Assembly: GCA_017961765.1 (NCBI GenBank)
Contig: JAGCWQ010000018.1
Location: 1 to 37,607, forward strand
DNA: 37,607 nucleotides
Source: Paludibacteraceae bacterium
GTDB lineage: Bacteria; Bacteroidota; Bacteroidia; Bacteroidales; Paludibacteraceae
Direction of reading: 5' to 3'
The position numbers and the translations under genes are program-made. Below, piece by piece: positions 1-7,400 of this stretch. Below the pieces are notes generated by a model. It ran no database searches and was not told the origin of the DNA. It saw only the letters and a list, made by a program, of their open reading frames with translations. Numbering within the stretch: the stretch's first letter is position 1; each line of letters begins with the position of its first letter.

Positions 1-66
1 AGAGAAGTTAAGCCCGCCTGCGCCGATGGTACTGGGAGACCGGGAGAGTAGGTGGCCGCCATCTTA
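1..66 (+). rRNA. rrf: 5S rRNA, 3' part (5' end outside window)
   Basis: The first ~66 bases match the 3' half of a Bacteroides-type 5S rRNA: the loop C/helix III region (agagaagttaagcccgcc), the helix IV-V region and the closing strand gtaggtggccgccatctt. The 5' portion, and presumably the rest of the rrn operon, lies upstream of the window. The exact 3' end is set by analogy and could be off by a few bases. A strong terminator follows directly. Confidence 0.9.
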
Positions 67-70
67 CTGG

Positions 71-107
71 AGCCGTCCAATCAATTTGATTGGACGGCTC
101 TTTTTTT
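71..107 (+). terminator. Rho-independent terminator of the rRNA operon
   Basis: A long palindrome, agccgtccaatcaa / ttgattggacggct, occupies 71-99 and forms a nearly uninterrupted stem. It is followed by c and seven T at 100-107. It lies five bases after the 5S end, so it terminates the rrn transcript. Confidence 0.93.
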
Positions 108-360
108 GTCGGCGTTGCCACCGACGACGCATCCCAGGCACGGGTTTACACCCATGCCTGTGGTGTGCCGTTCCTTCGGAACTGGGGAACAAGGCCGTGA
201 CGTGGCGGTGCGAGCCCCGACGGGGCCTCCTATCGCAGGCAGGGGTGTGAACCCCTGCAAACATGGGATGGATGGCCCGGAGTCCTGTAGGGACGACATA
301 ATTTCATGCATGGGGTTGTCATACGTTTGTGATGTGTTGTTCCTTCGAAACTGGGGAACA
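108..360. repeat. Cluster of short hairpins and a 33-bp direct repeat
   Basis: This non-coding stretch holds successive small palindromes: 135-160 (11-bp arms, one mismatch), 170-182 (gttcc-ttc-ggaac), 214-226 (gcccc-gac-ggggc), 239-258 (gcaggggt-gtga-acccctgc) and 282-294 (gtcc-tgtag-ggac). A 33-bp segment at 159-191 recurs at 328-360 with four mismatches; its core is ttcctTCGRAactggggaaca. GC content is higher than in the flanking gene. The string gtcctgtagggacgacataa resembles intergenic repeat modules I associate with Bacteroidota genomes. That is recollection, not a search. ORFs here have no protein-like composition. Confidence 0.6.
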
Positions 361-391
361 TTGAAAATTCAGTTAATAAAATCATTAGTTG

Positions 392-1066
392 ATGTTAGGC
401 TTTTGGATCGGTTTTTTGTTTTTGGGTGCGCTGTCATTACTTTTTGCTGTTCTGCTGATAGCCTTGATAGGTGTGCCGGCTTTGATTCTTTCTTTCCTCA
501 TCTCGGAAAAAGAGAATCGGTTGTCTAATGGGCTGTCCGTCTTCCTAGGTGTGTCGCTCTTTTCCTTCCTCTTTTCCCTATTCTCTTTTCTTAATTATTA
601 CTCCTTTACTGTTTCCGATCGAGGGTGGGGCGATTGCCGCTATGTCAAAATAAGTGAGAATTATCTTTATGAGTCGATTGATGGTGGCCTCTTTTTTATA
701 GAACGGGAAGGTTCTGATGTGTATGATATTGATAGTATTGCGGATTGTGGTGACTTGATTTATGGGAAGACGCGGAATGGATATTTTTCCCTCTCAATGG
801 CCGATGGTGCGCTAAAGGAGGATTCTTCTTTTGCCAATCTGGAGTTGCCGGACGCTTGTGCGCCCTCTGATTTTATGGACGGAGAGGCTTTTTATGAGAA
901 AATGTGCGGGATTCTGGATCCTTCGCTCTATGATTTAACTGCCATGCCGTTCTTTTTTGCCCTTTTGATTTCGGTTGTCTCCTCTTACTTTGTGAAGAAG
1001 GTAGTGAAGAGGATCGAAAAGTGGATAAGAGATAGAAGGGCTCGTAAGAAGGCTATAGAGGAATGA
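392..1066 (+). CDS. Hypothetical membrane protein, 224 aa
   Basis: I do not recognise a family. Two hydrophobic stretches fill the N-terminal third (roughly residues 3-38 and 50-70), probably three membrane segments. A soluble, acidic, Tyr/Asp-rich domain spans about residues 75-180, followed by a membrane segment near 185-203 (FFFALLISVVSSYF). The tail is very basic (KKVVKRIEKWIRDRRARKK), consistent with a cytoplasmic C-terminus. I chose the ATG at 392 over the TTG three bases upstream; neither has a Shine-Dalgarno sequence, which is normal here. It stands alone between the rRNA terminator and the convergent cysS. Lack of a family match lowers confidence in function but not in coding status. 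Confidence 0.72.
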   Translation: MLGFWIGFLFLGALSLLFAVLLIALIGVPALILSFLISEKENRLSNGLSVFLGVSLFSFLFSLFSFLNYYSFTVSDRGWGDCRYVKISENYLYESIDGGLFFIEREGSDVYDIDSIADCGDLIYGKTRNGYFSLSMADGALKEDSSFANLELPDACAPSDFMDGEAFYEKMCGILDPSLYDLTAMPFFFALLISVVSSYFVKKVVKRIEKWIRDRRARKKAIEE

Positions 1067-1099
1067 AAAACGGATGCCATCCGTCAGACAGCATCCGTT
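1065..1099 (-). terminator. Terminator of cysS
   Basis: Arms aacggatgc (1069-1077) and gcatccgtt (1091-1099) form a 9-bp stem. Read on the minus strand the stem is followed by TTTTTC at 1065-1069, as expected 35 bases past the cysS stop. It overlaps the stop codon of the convergent membrane-protein gene and may serve both strands weakly. Confidence 0.7.
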
Positions 1100-1133
1100 C
1101 TTAAAACTATTTATTTTTTGTCGTAATCGTAGG

Positions 1134-2618
1134 TTACAAGCTCCATTCGCATCCGTTCTTGCCGTCTTTGATTTCGAAACCATACTCGGCAAGTTGCTTT
1201 CTAATCTTGTCTGCGGTATCCCAGTCTTTCTTTGATTTAGCCTCTTGCCTGATCTCCAATAGGAGGTCGATTGCTTTTTTATAGGCATCATTGGTCGATG
1301 ATCCTGCCTCTTCTGTGAGAAGTCCGAGAATATCTTCGACAAAGGTCTTGAAGACGGATTTCAACTCTTCCAAATCAGCCTCGGAGATAGTGCCTTTCCC
1401 GTCGTGTACGGTGTTGATGGCTTTACATGCATCGAAGAGGTTAGAGATGACGATAGGTGTGTTCAAATCGTCCAACATGGCCTCTTCACAACGTTCACGA
1501 AGACCCTCAACGTTTACGCTAGACTCTTTGGAAGCCGAAAGTTTTTGTAGGCGGCTGTATCCTTCCATCAAGCGGGTGAATCCTTTTTCTGCCGCTTGTA
1601 GCGCTTCGTTGCTGAAATCTACTGTGCTTCTATAGTGTGCTTGAAGGATGAAGAATCGGATGGTCATGGCCGAGTAGGCCTGCTTTAACATCTCGTTTCC
1701 GTCCTTGTCTTTGTGCGATCCGTTGAAGAACTCGTCCAAAGTGATGAAGTTGCCCAACGACTTGCCCATCTTTTGTCCGTTGATGGTGATCATGTTGTTG
1801 TGCATCCAATAGTGAACGGTCTCCTTGCCTAAGGCTGCTGTGGATTGAGCGATTTCGCATTCATGGTGAGGGAACATCAAGTCCATGCCGCCACCGTGTA
1901 TGTCGAACTCTTCGCCCAAGTATTTGGTGCCCATTGCCGAGCATTCCAAGTGCCAGCCAGGGAATCCTTCGCTCCAAGGGGATGGCCAGTGCATGATGTG
2001 TTCAGGTGCGGCTTTCTTCCACAAGGCGAAGTCGAAACTTCTTCTCTTTTCGCTTTGACCGTCCAACTCGCGGGTGGTCTCGTAAAGTTCTTCGATGTTA
2101 CGTCCGGACAATTTTCCGTAGTGGAATTTTTTGTTGTATTTCTCCACGTCGAAGTAAACGGAGCCTTCACTTTCGTAGGCAAAACCCGAATCCAATATCT
2201 TTTTTACGAACTCGATTTGTTCGATGATGTGGCCGGATGCGTGGGGTTCGATGCTAGGAGGGAGCACGTTCAATTTCTCCATGGCTTTGTGGTAGCGCAA
2301 GGTGTAGTATTGGACAACCTCCATCGGTTCCAATTTCTCCAAGCGGGCCTTCTTTGCGATTTTATCCTCGCCATCATCTGCGTCGTGTTCCAAGTGGCCT
2401 ACGTCCGTAATGTTGCGGACATAGCGTACCTTGTAGCCGAGGTGCTTCAAATAGCGGAAGAGCGTATCGAACGTGATGGCAGGCCGTGCGTGGCCTAAAT
2501 GAGCGTCACCATATACGGTTGGACCGCATACATACATGCCGACGTAGGGAGAGTTAATGGGTGTAAACAGCTCTTTTTGCCGGCTTAGCGTATTGTAAAT
2601 TCTTAATTTGTGTTCCAT
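1134..2618 (-). CDS. cysS: Cysteine--tRNA ligase
   Basis: Class I aminoacyl-tRNA synthetase that charges tRNA-Cys with cysteine in the cytoplasm. The 494-aa product has the CysRS N-terminus [16 protein letters not shown], the zinc cysteine in [17 protein letters not shown] with the HIGH-type motif, the second zinc-ligand region WHLECSAMG, the [13 protein letters not shown] signature and the KMSKS-type loop KMGKSLGN. The C-terminal DALR/anticodon-binding region ends [15 protein letters not shown]. An upstream in-frame ATG would add 32 residues (basic, Phe-rich), but the synthetase fold starts at MEHK, so I place the start at 2618. Length is normal for the family. It is monocistronic, with its own terminator. 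Confidence 0.97.
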   Translation of the reverse strand: MEHKLRIYNTLSRQKELFTPINSPYVGMYVCGPTVYGDAHLGHARPAITFDTLFRYLKHLGYKVRYVRNITDVGHLEHDADDGEDKIAKKARLEKLEPMEVVQYYTLRYHKAMEKLNVLPPSIEPHASGHIIEQIEFVKKILDSGFAYESEGSVYFDVEKYNKKFHYGKLSGRNIEELYETTRELDGQSEKRRSFDFALWKKAAPEHIMHWPSPWSEGFPGWHLECSAMGTKYLGEEFDIHGGGMDLMFPHHECEIAQSTAALGKETVHYWMHNNMITINGQKMGKSLGNFITLDEFFNGSHKDKDGNEMLKQAYSAMTIRFFILQAHYRSTVDFSNEALQAAEKGFTRLMEGYSRLQKLSASKESSVNVEGLRERCEEAMLDDLNTPIVISNLFDACKAINTVHDGKGTISEADLEELKSVFKTFVEDILGLLTEEAGSSTNDAYKKAIDLLLEIRQEAKSKKDWDTADKIRKQLAEYGFEIKDGKNGCEWSL

Positions 2619-2869
2619 AAAGTTACTTTTGAAGAGGAAAAATGCCCTTGACTGATTTTGTAAACGTTTGAAATGAAGTCTATTAAACCGTAAGGACTCA
2701 TTTGATTTTTCCATGGCGAATTTACAAAAAATAATTTAGATTTTGCCTAATAAAAAAAGCGATAAAGTCTTGGTATTCTCCAAATAAAATTCTAATTTCA
2801 TAACAAACAAAGGAAGATAGATGTATTGGTATATATTTATCGATTTTGAATTTAGTTCGTTTTCATAAA

Positions 2870-2885
2870 TTGGCATCCTTTGAGC
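2870..2885 (+). promoter_or_regulatory. Candidate sigma-54-like promoter element (+)
   Basis: TTGGCATCCTTTGAGC has the GG-N10-GC spacing of a -24/-12 promoter (GG at 2872-2873, GC at 2884-2885). No open reading frame of note follows on this strand, but a terminator does at 2980-3009. The first 12 bases recur upstream of htpG. An alternative reading is a poor TAnnTTTG -7 box at 2875-2882. Confidence 0.35.
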
Positions 2886-2896
2886 CTTTCATCATG

Positions 2897-3009
2897 TATT
2901 GGCTTAAGTTCTCGTAGAGAGGATGTTTTCTTTTGTTTGTTTCGGCTAATGCATTTACGTTCAAATAGATGTCAATTGGGGCTCTCTGGTAGTTCGGAGA
3001 GCCTTTTTT
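2897..3009 (+). ncRNA. Candidate orphan small transcript between cysS and htpG
   Basis: The 490-bp gap between two minus-strand genes carries, on the plus strand, a promoter-like element at 2870-2885 and a clean intrinsic terminator at 2980-3009, with no protein-coding ORF between them. A transcript of about 110 nt would result. The start is only an estimate from the -12 element. No known RNA family was recognised. The remainder of the gap (2619-2869) is AT-rich and holds the cysS 5' region, with nothing else visible. Confidence 0.25.
2980..3009 (+). terminator. Intrinsic terminator on + strand without an upstream gene
   Basis: ggctctc (2980-2986) pairs with gagagcc (2997-3003), followed by TTTTTT at 3004-3009. 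The T-run makes it a plus-strand terminator, yet both flanking genes are on the minus strand. Confidence 0.65.
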
Positions 3010-3025
3010 GATGCTTGTCGGGAGG

Positions 3026-3061
3026 AAAAAAGAGAACCGGGCGACTTCCGCAACCCGGTTC
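3026..3061 (-). terminator. Terminator of htpG
   Basis: On the minus strand gaaccggg (3061-3054) pairs with cccggttc (3041-3034) around a 12-base loop, followed by a T-run at 3031-3026. It sits 48 bases past the htpG stop. Confidence 0.85.
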
Positions 3062-3108
3062 CATGAAAAATTTGTTTTGTTATATTCAGGGAGAAAAAGA
3101 ATCTCCTA

Positions 3109-5154
3109 TTATAGCATTTCCATGCTTCTTTTGATAAATGAGCTGAGCGCTTCGCCTTTCAACAAGTTGTTGGAAAGAAGTGCCAAATCGACCAATTGCT
3201 TGATCTCCTGGTTTCCTTTGGCAAACTCCTCGAAGGCTGCCTTTTGTGTGGCTTTGGCATCGGCCACCTTCTTGTCGATCTCCTTGATCTCGTCTTTGAT
3301 GGCTTCTGCAAGATCGGCCTCTTTCTTGTCGCCTCTCAAGTCGGCGCGTTTCTTTTCCAAGTCGGCAATCTCTTGGCTGAGAGGTGCCACCTTTTCGCCA
3401 CAAGCCGATTCTTCTGCCTTGAGAATCTTGTTGATGAGCGGATGAGCCGTATTGACCACCAAGTTGTAAGAATCTGGCATCTCACCATAGAAACTCATAC
3501 CTCCCTGTGCGGCCGACATCTCCTTCATACGTCTCATGAACTCGTTCTGTGTGATGAACACTGGCAAAGCCGCCTCGTTCAAGTTTTCGTAGGTGACGAT
3601 GAAGTTCATCTTGTTTCCGCTTGGAAGCAAGGATTGGAATGCGGAGGTGAGGGCGTTTTGTTGGTCGTCGCTCAATGTTACCGCCTTGGACTCCTCTTTC
3701 TGAATCAATTTGTCGATGATGTCTGCATCTACTCTGGAGAAGCGTGATTTTCCTTCTGATTTTTGCTCCAATTTGTTGATGAAGTGGACATCCAACTGTC
3801 CGTCCATCAAAAGCACGTCGTAGCCCTTGTCTTTGGCTGCTTGGATGTATTGATGTTGCTCCTCGGCATTGGTTGCATAGAGGTAAATGACGTTTCCGTC
3901 CTTGTCCTTTTGGTTCTCGCTGATGAGGGTCTTGTATTCTTCGAGGGTGAAGAGCTTCCCGTCCACGTTCTTGAGGAGGACGAATTTTTCCGCACGTTCG
4001 GAGAACTTCTCGTCAGTCAGCATACCATATTCGATGAAGATCTTCAAGTCGTCCCATTTGTTCTCCAACTCTGTCCGTTGGGTGTTGAATATCTCTTGGA
4101 GACGGTCTGCCACCTTCTTGGTGATGTGGTTGGAGATCTTCTTCACGTTGCTGTCGCTTTGTAGGTAACTACGGGAGACGTTCAACGGAATGTCTGGAGA
4201 GTCGATGACACCGTGGAGCAAGGTCAAGAATTCAGGAACGATTCCCTCTACGGAGTCGGTCACGAAGACTTGGTTGCAGTAGAGTTGGATCTTGTTCTTT
4301 TGGATCTCGAAGTTGTTCTTGATCTTAGGGAAGTAAAGGATACCTGTTAAATTGAATGGATAGTCCACGTTCAAGTGGATATAGAACAACGGATCTTCGC
4401 TGAAAGGATAGAGCTCCTTGTAGAAAGCCTTGTAGTCCTCCTCCTTCAAGTCAGCTGGTTTCTTTGTCCATGCTGGATTGGTGTTGTTGATGATGTTGTC
4501 CTTGTCGGTCTCCACCTCTTTGCCGTCCTTCCACTCCTTTACTTTTCCGAAGGCGATAGGAATAGCCAAGAATTTACAGTATTTATTGAGCAACTCCTTG
4601 ATCTTGTTCTCTTCGAGGAATTCCTTGTTTTCATCGTCGATATAGAGGACGATATCTGTTCCGCGTCCCTCTTTTTCCACCTCTTCGAAAGTGTATTCAG
4701 GGCTACCGTCGCAGCTCCATTTTACGGCCTTGCTGCCCTCTTTGTAGGAGTGGGTGATGATCTCCACCTTCTTGGAAACCATAAAAGAGGAGTAGAAACC
4801 GAGTCCGAAGTGTCCGATGATGGCGTTAGCATCGTTCTTGTATTTCTCCAAAAACTCCTCAGCGCCAGAGAAGGCGATGCGGTTGATATATTTGTCGATT
4901 TCCTCTTGGGTCATACCGATACCGCGGTCGGAGATGGTGAGTGTTCCTGCTTTTGCGTCTGCCTTCACATGAACGGTCAAGTCGCCCAATTCGCCTTTGA
5001 ATTCGCCTACAGATGAGAGCGTTTTCAATTTTTGCGTGGCATCGACAGCGTTGGATACTAATTCACGAAGGAAAATGTCGTGGTCGCTATAAAGAAATTT
5101 CTTGATGATGGGGAAAATGTCGTTGGTCGTTACCCCTATGTTTCCTTTCTGCAT
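3109..5154 (-). CDS. htpG: Molecular chaperone HtpG (Hsp90)
   Basis: Cytoplasmic ATP-dependent Hsp90 chaperone that refolds or stabilises client proteins as a dimer. The 681-aa product has the GHKL ATPase motifs: ELVSNAVDATQKL (catalytic Glu31, Mg-ligand Asn35), DRGIGMTQEEI near residue 76 and GHFGLGFYSSFMVS near 113-126. The middle domain contains YPFNLTGILYFPK and LNVSRSYLQSD, and the C-terminal dimerisation region includes AHPLINKILKAEE. It is about 55 residues longer than the E. coli protein; much of that is a charged helical insertion (LEKKRADLRGDKKEADLAEA) near the C-terminus, as is usual in Bacteroidota. It is transcribed alone with its own terminator and a structured upstream region. 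Confidence 0.97.
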   Translation of the reverse strand: MQKGNIGVTTNDIFPIIKKFLYSDHDIFLRELVSNAVDATQKLKTLSSVGEFKGELGDLTVHVKADAKAGTLTISDRGIGMTQEEIDKYINRIAFSGAEEFLEKYKNDANAIIGHFGLGFYSSFMVSKKVEIITHSYKEGSKAVKWSCDGSPEYTFEEVEKEGRGTDIVLYIDDENKEFLEENKIKELLNKYCKFLAIPIAFGKVKEWKDGKEVETDKDNIINNTNPAWTKKPADLKEEDYKAFYKELYPFSEDPLFYIHLNVDYPFNLTGILYFPKIKNNFEIQKNKIQLYCNQVFVTDSVEGIVPEFLTLLHGVIDSPDIPLNVSRSYLQSDSNVKKISNHITKKVADRLQEIFNTQRTELENKWDDLKIFIEYGMLTDEKFSERAEKFVLLKNVDGKLFTLEEYKTLISENQKDKDGNVIYLYATNAEEQHQYIQAAKDKGYDVLLMDGQLDVHFINKLEQKSEGKSRFSRVDADIIDKLIQKEESKAVTLSDDQQNALTSAFQSLLPSGNKMNFIVTYENLNEAALPVFITQNEFMRRMKEMSAAQGGMSFYGEMPDSYNLVVNTAHPLINKILKAEESACGEKVAPLSQEIADLEKKRADLRGDKKEADLAEAIKDEIKEIDKKVADAKATQKAAFEEFAKGNQEIKQLVDLALLSNNLLKGEALSSFIKRSMEML

Positions 5155-5197
5155 ATTATTTAGTTTTTTTTGTTGTTCTTTGTTTTCCCTTCAATTT

Positions 5198-5261
5198 CCA
5201 AAAAGGATGCCAATTGCAGAAAGATGACAAAATGTCCGAATGGGAGACGGTGAAAATGACA
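5198..5261 (-). promoter_or_regulatory. htpG upstream regulatory region
   Basis: On the minus strand TTGGCATCCTTTTTGG (5213-5198) resembles a -24/-12 element with GG-N10-GG, or alternatively a TTTG-N20-TCCTTTTTG variant of the Bacteroides -33/-7 promoter. Just upstream is the inverted repeat GACA-TTT-TGTC (5226-5236). The hexamer TGTCAT occurs twice, 32 bp (about three helical turns) apart, at 5224-5229 and 5256-5261. This is consistent with a regulator-binding site controlling a stress gene, but the regulator is unknown. Confidence 0.45.
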
Positions 5262-5292
5262 GAATAGGTGTTTTGTGTTGTTGCTGTTCTGT

Positions 5293-5324
5293 CTGCAGAG
5301 GGAAGGCATGGCTTCTCTCTGCAG
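5293..5324. other. Perfect long hairpin downstream of the small membrane protein gene
   Basis: ctgcagagggaag (5293-5305) pairs with cttctctctgcag (5312-5324) over 13 positions, one of them G-U, around the loop gcatgg. No T-run follows on either strand, so it is not a standard intrinsic terminator. It could protect or end the transcript of the gene at 5336-5725. Confidence 0.5.
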
Positions 5325-5335
5325 TTATGGTTAGG

Positions 5336-5725
5336 TCAGTTTGCGTAAGTGAACAACCCACATACCGTTATCATGTTTTTGATAAGATGGATGCCTAAAA
5401 GGATATTGGCAATCAATTTCAAATTTTTGTTTTTGATGGCGTAAGGGATGGCGAAAAGAGCTAAACTTTGTATTATCATGTGACAGGAACTGCTTATCCT
5501 GAAGTAGGATTGGTATTTGTCAGTAGATAAGTTACCGAAATAGGAATAATAGTTAATAAAACAGAGATTGAAAAGTTGAAATAGGATGTTTGATGCCACT
5601 ATAAACGCCACCAATGCGAACAATACTTTGCTAGATGAGTCAGAATGGCTTTCTGGGTTAGCGTCACAATTTGAGCAAGCTTTTGCCTCGCTCTCGTTTT
5701 CGAATTGAGAGTTGGAACTAATCAT
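5336..5725 (-). CDS. Hypothetical small membrane protein, 129 aa
   Basis: No family was recognised. The first 32 residues are hydrophilic and Ser/Glu/Asn-rich with a CSNC pair (residues 17-20), reminiscent of half a zinc ribbon. Three hydrophobic segments follow: about 34-58 (LFALVAFIVASNILFQLF), 80-96 (MIIQSLALFAIPYAI) and 103-125 (IANILLGIHLIKNMITVCGLF). It lies between htpG and the nhaD pair on the same strand but is separated from both by gaps and a hairpin, so it is probably a separate unit. The start is the ATG at 5725. Confidence 0.65.
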   Translation of the reverse strand: MISSNSQFENESEAKACSNCDANPESHSDSSSKVLFALVAFIVASNILFQLFNLCFINYYSYFGNLSTDKYQSYFRISSSCHMIIQSLALFAIPYAIKNKNLKLIANILLGIHLIKNMITVCGLFTYAN

Positions 5726-5790
5726 TAGTAAATGTTTTATAGGGATTTAACGGGGAAATCTCGGTTGCCGTGATTCCCCCGATTGCTTTT

Positions 5791-7188
5791 TTATCCTAAG
5801 ATATAGGCCTCTTGAAGGATGTAGAAGAGGGCTCCTGCCAAATAGCCAAGCAGGGCGAAGAAACTGATGTGTTTGAGATACCAAACGAAATCCACCTTTT
5901 CCAAGCCCATCACCACAACGCCAGCAGCTGAACCGATGATGAGGATACTGCCTCCGACACCGGCACAATAGGTGAGGAACAACCAGAAGGTTCCGTCTTG
6001 CATGAACGGAATCAACGACTCTTCGCAGCCTACAGGGGCAATCTCATACATACCCATCGCACCTGCCACCAAAGGCACATTGTCCACGATGGAGGACAAG
6101 ACACCAATCAGAAGGTTGATGAGATAGATGTTCTGTAACTTCTCCTCCAAAAGAAGGGATAGCTCGTGAAGAATGCCGGCGCATTGCAAAGAGGCTACCG
6201 CCATCAGAATGCCGAGGAAGAAAAGAATGGTGGTGAAGTCGATTCGACCCAAGATGACCGAGATCCTTGCTTTGGACGATTCCGGTACGTTTTTCTTTCG
6301 GCCATACATTTTTTCCGTGTAGATCCACAAGGCACCTAGTCCGAGCAGTACGCCCAAGAAGGGAGGAAGGTGGGTGATGGATTTGAAGATAGGCACGAAG
6401 ATAAGGCATCCTACACCCAAGAAGAAGATGAATTTCTGTTCGAACGGTGTGATGATTTCCGAAGCCTTCAGCGTGTGCGTTGAACTATGTTCTGTCGTGA
6501 CAGCCTTCAATTCGCCCTTCAGCATGAAACTGATGCAGAGGACAGGAAGAAGTGCCGACACGATGGATGGTCCGAGAAGTGAAGGAATGAGGTGTTGCGT
6601 GGTCACGTTTCCTTTCACCCAAAGCATGATGGTGGTCACGTCTCCGATAGGGGAGAAGGCACCGCCGCTGTTGGCTGCAATGATGATGGCGCAGGCGAAC
6701 AACCAACGTTCCCTTTGGTCGGCTACCAGTTTGCGAAGCAACATCACCATGACGATGGTCGTCGTCAGGTTGTCGAGGATGGCCGACATGAAGAAGGTAA
6801 TGATGGAGAGTGTCCAGAGCAAACTCTTTTTGTTCTTGGTCGTGATTTTGTCCGTGATGATGGAGAATCCTCCGTGGACGTCGATCAGTTCGACAATGGT
6901 CATGGCACCCAGCAGGAAGAAGATGATTTCGGCTACATCTCCGATGTGCTCGATAATCTGGACTTCTGTCACATAACGGATGATGTTATGGAAAATGTCA
7001 GGACTGCCTGCGTTGAATTTGATGAACTCATCTTCGTTGGGCAAAAAGGACTGGGCGTAGAAGATGTAAATTGTCCAAAGTAGGGATGACAGAAGTAGGG
7101 CTGTTGCCGCTTTGTTGATTTTCAAATTGTGTTCCAAGGCTATGCACGCATACCCAATCAGGAACAGGATAATCATTAATGTGACCAT
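5791..7188 (-). CDS. nhaD: Na+/H+ antiporter, NhaD family (copy A)
   Basis: Inner-membrane sodium/proton antiporter of the ion-transporter superfamily, expelling Na+ in exchange for H+. The 465-aa protein is hydrophobic throughout, with about 11-13 membrane segments. NhaD hallmarks are seen: VTEVQIIEHIGDVAEIIFFLLGA, ILDNLTTTIVMVMLLRKL, the re-entrant region AANSGGAFSPIGDVTTIMLW, and near the C-terminus SSIVDNVPLVAGAMGMYE and YCAGVGGSILIIGSAAGVV. The paired DN motifs are the expected ion-binding residues. It follows a near-identical copy encoded upstream on the same strand. It has its own -7-like box (7251-7258) and a 212-bp gap separates the copies, so independent transcription is plausible. 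Confidence 0.93.
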   Translation of the reverse strand: MVTLMIILFLIGYACIALEHNLKINKAATALLLSSLLWTIYIFYAQSFLPNEDEFIKFNAGSPDIFHNIIRYVTEVQIIEHIGDVAEIIFFLLGAMTIVELIDVHGGFSIITDKITTKNKKSLLWTLSIITFFMSAILDNLTTTIVMVMLLRKLVADQRERWLFACAIIIAANSGGAFSPIGDVTTIMLWVKGNVTTQHLIPSLLGPSIVSALLPVLCISFMLKGELKAVTTEHSSTHTLKASEIITPFEQKFIFFLGVGCLIFVPIFKSITHLPPFLGVLLGLGALWIYTEKMYGRKKNVPESSKARISVILGRIDFTTILFFLGILMAVASLQCAGILHELSLLLEEKLQNIYLINLLIGVLSSIVDNVPLVAGAMGMYEIAPVGCEESLIPFMQDGTFWLFLTYCAGVGGSILIIGSAAGVVVMGLEKVDFVWYLKHISFFALLGYLAGALFYILQEAYILG

Positions 7189-7250
7189 TTTGTTTCTTAA
7201 AAATTTACGGGAGAAATCGCCTCTCGTCCTCCCCTTTGATTCCTAGGTTG

Positions 7251-7258
7251 CAAAATTA
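7251..7258 (-). promoter_or_regulatory. Candidate -7 box of nhaD copy A
   Basis: The minus strand reads TAATTTTG, matching the Bacteroides TAnnTTTG -7 consensus, 63 bases before the start codon. No convincing -33 TTTG was found at the usual 19-21 bp distance. Confidence 0.4.
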
Positions 7259-7400
7259 GCAAATTATTTTCTCATATACCATCTTGGCTTTAAACTTTAT
7301 TGAGTGCTCGGGTCATTTTCTTTTGCCGTCTATGCTGTTTACAAGCGATTACTAGTTAGCTGTTTACAATTTATTGTTTCTAAACTCCCGCAGTTAGTTG

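Noticed and set aside
52-528. 158-codon frame starting in the 5S gene and running through the repeat cluster
   Set aside because: It starts in rRNA, crosses a strong terminator and palindromes, and has Cys/Arg/Pro-rich non-protein-like composition; the membrane-protein gene uses another frame.
1845-2498. 217-codon plus-strand frame opposite cysS
   Set aside because: Antisense shadow of cysS; no recognisable domain.
4375-5016. 213-codon plus-strand frame opposite htpG
   Set aside because: Antisense shadow of htpG.
5756-5790. Possible terminator of the nhaD genes (gggggaat...atttcccc)
   Set aside because: The pairing is short with a 15-base loop and no T-run on the coding strand; too weak to list.
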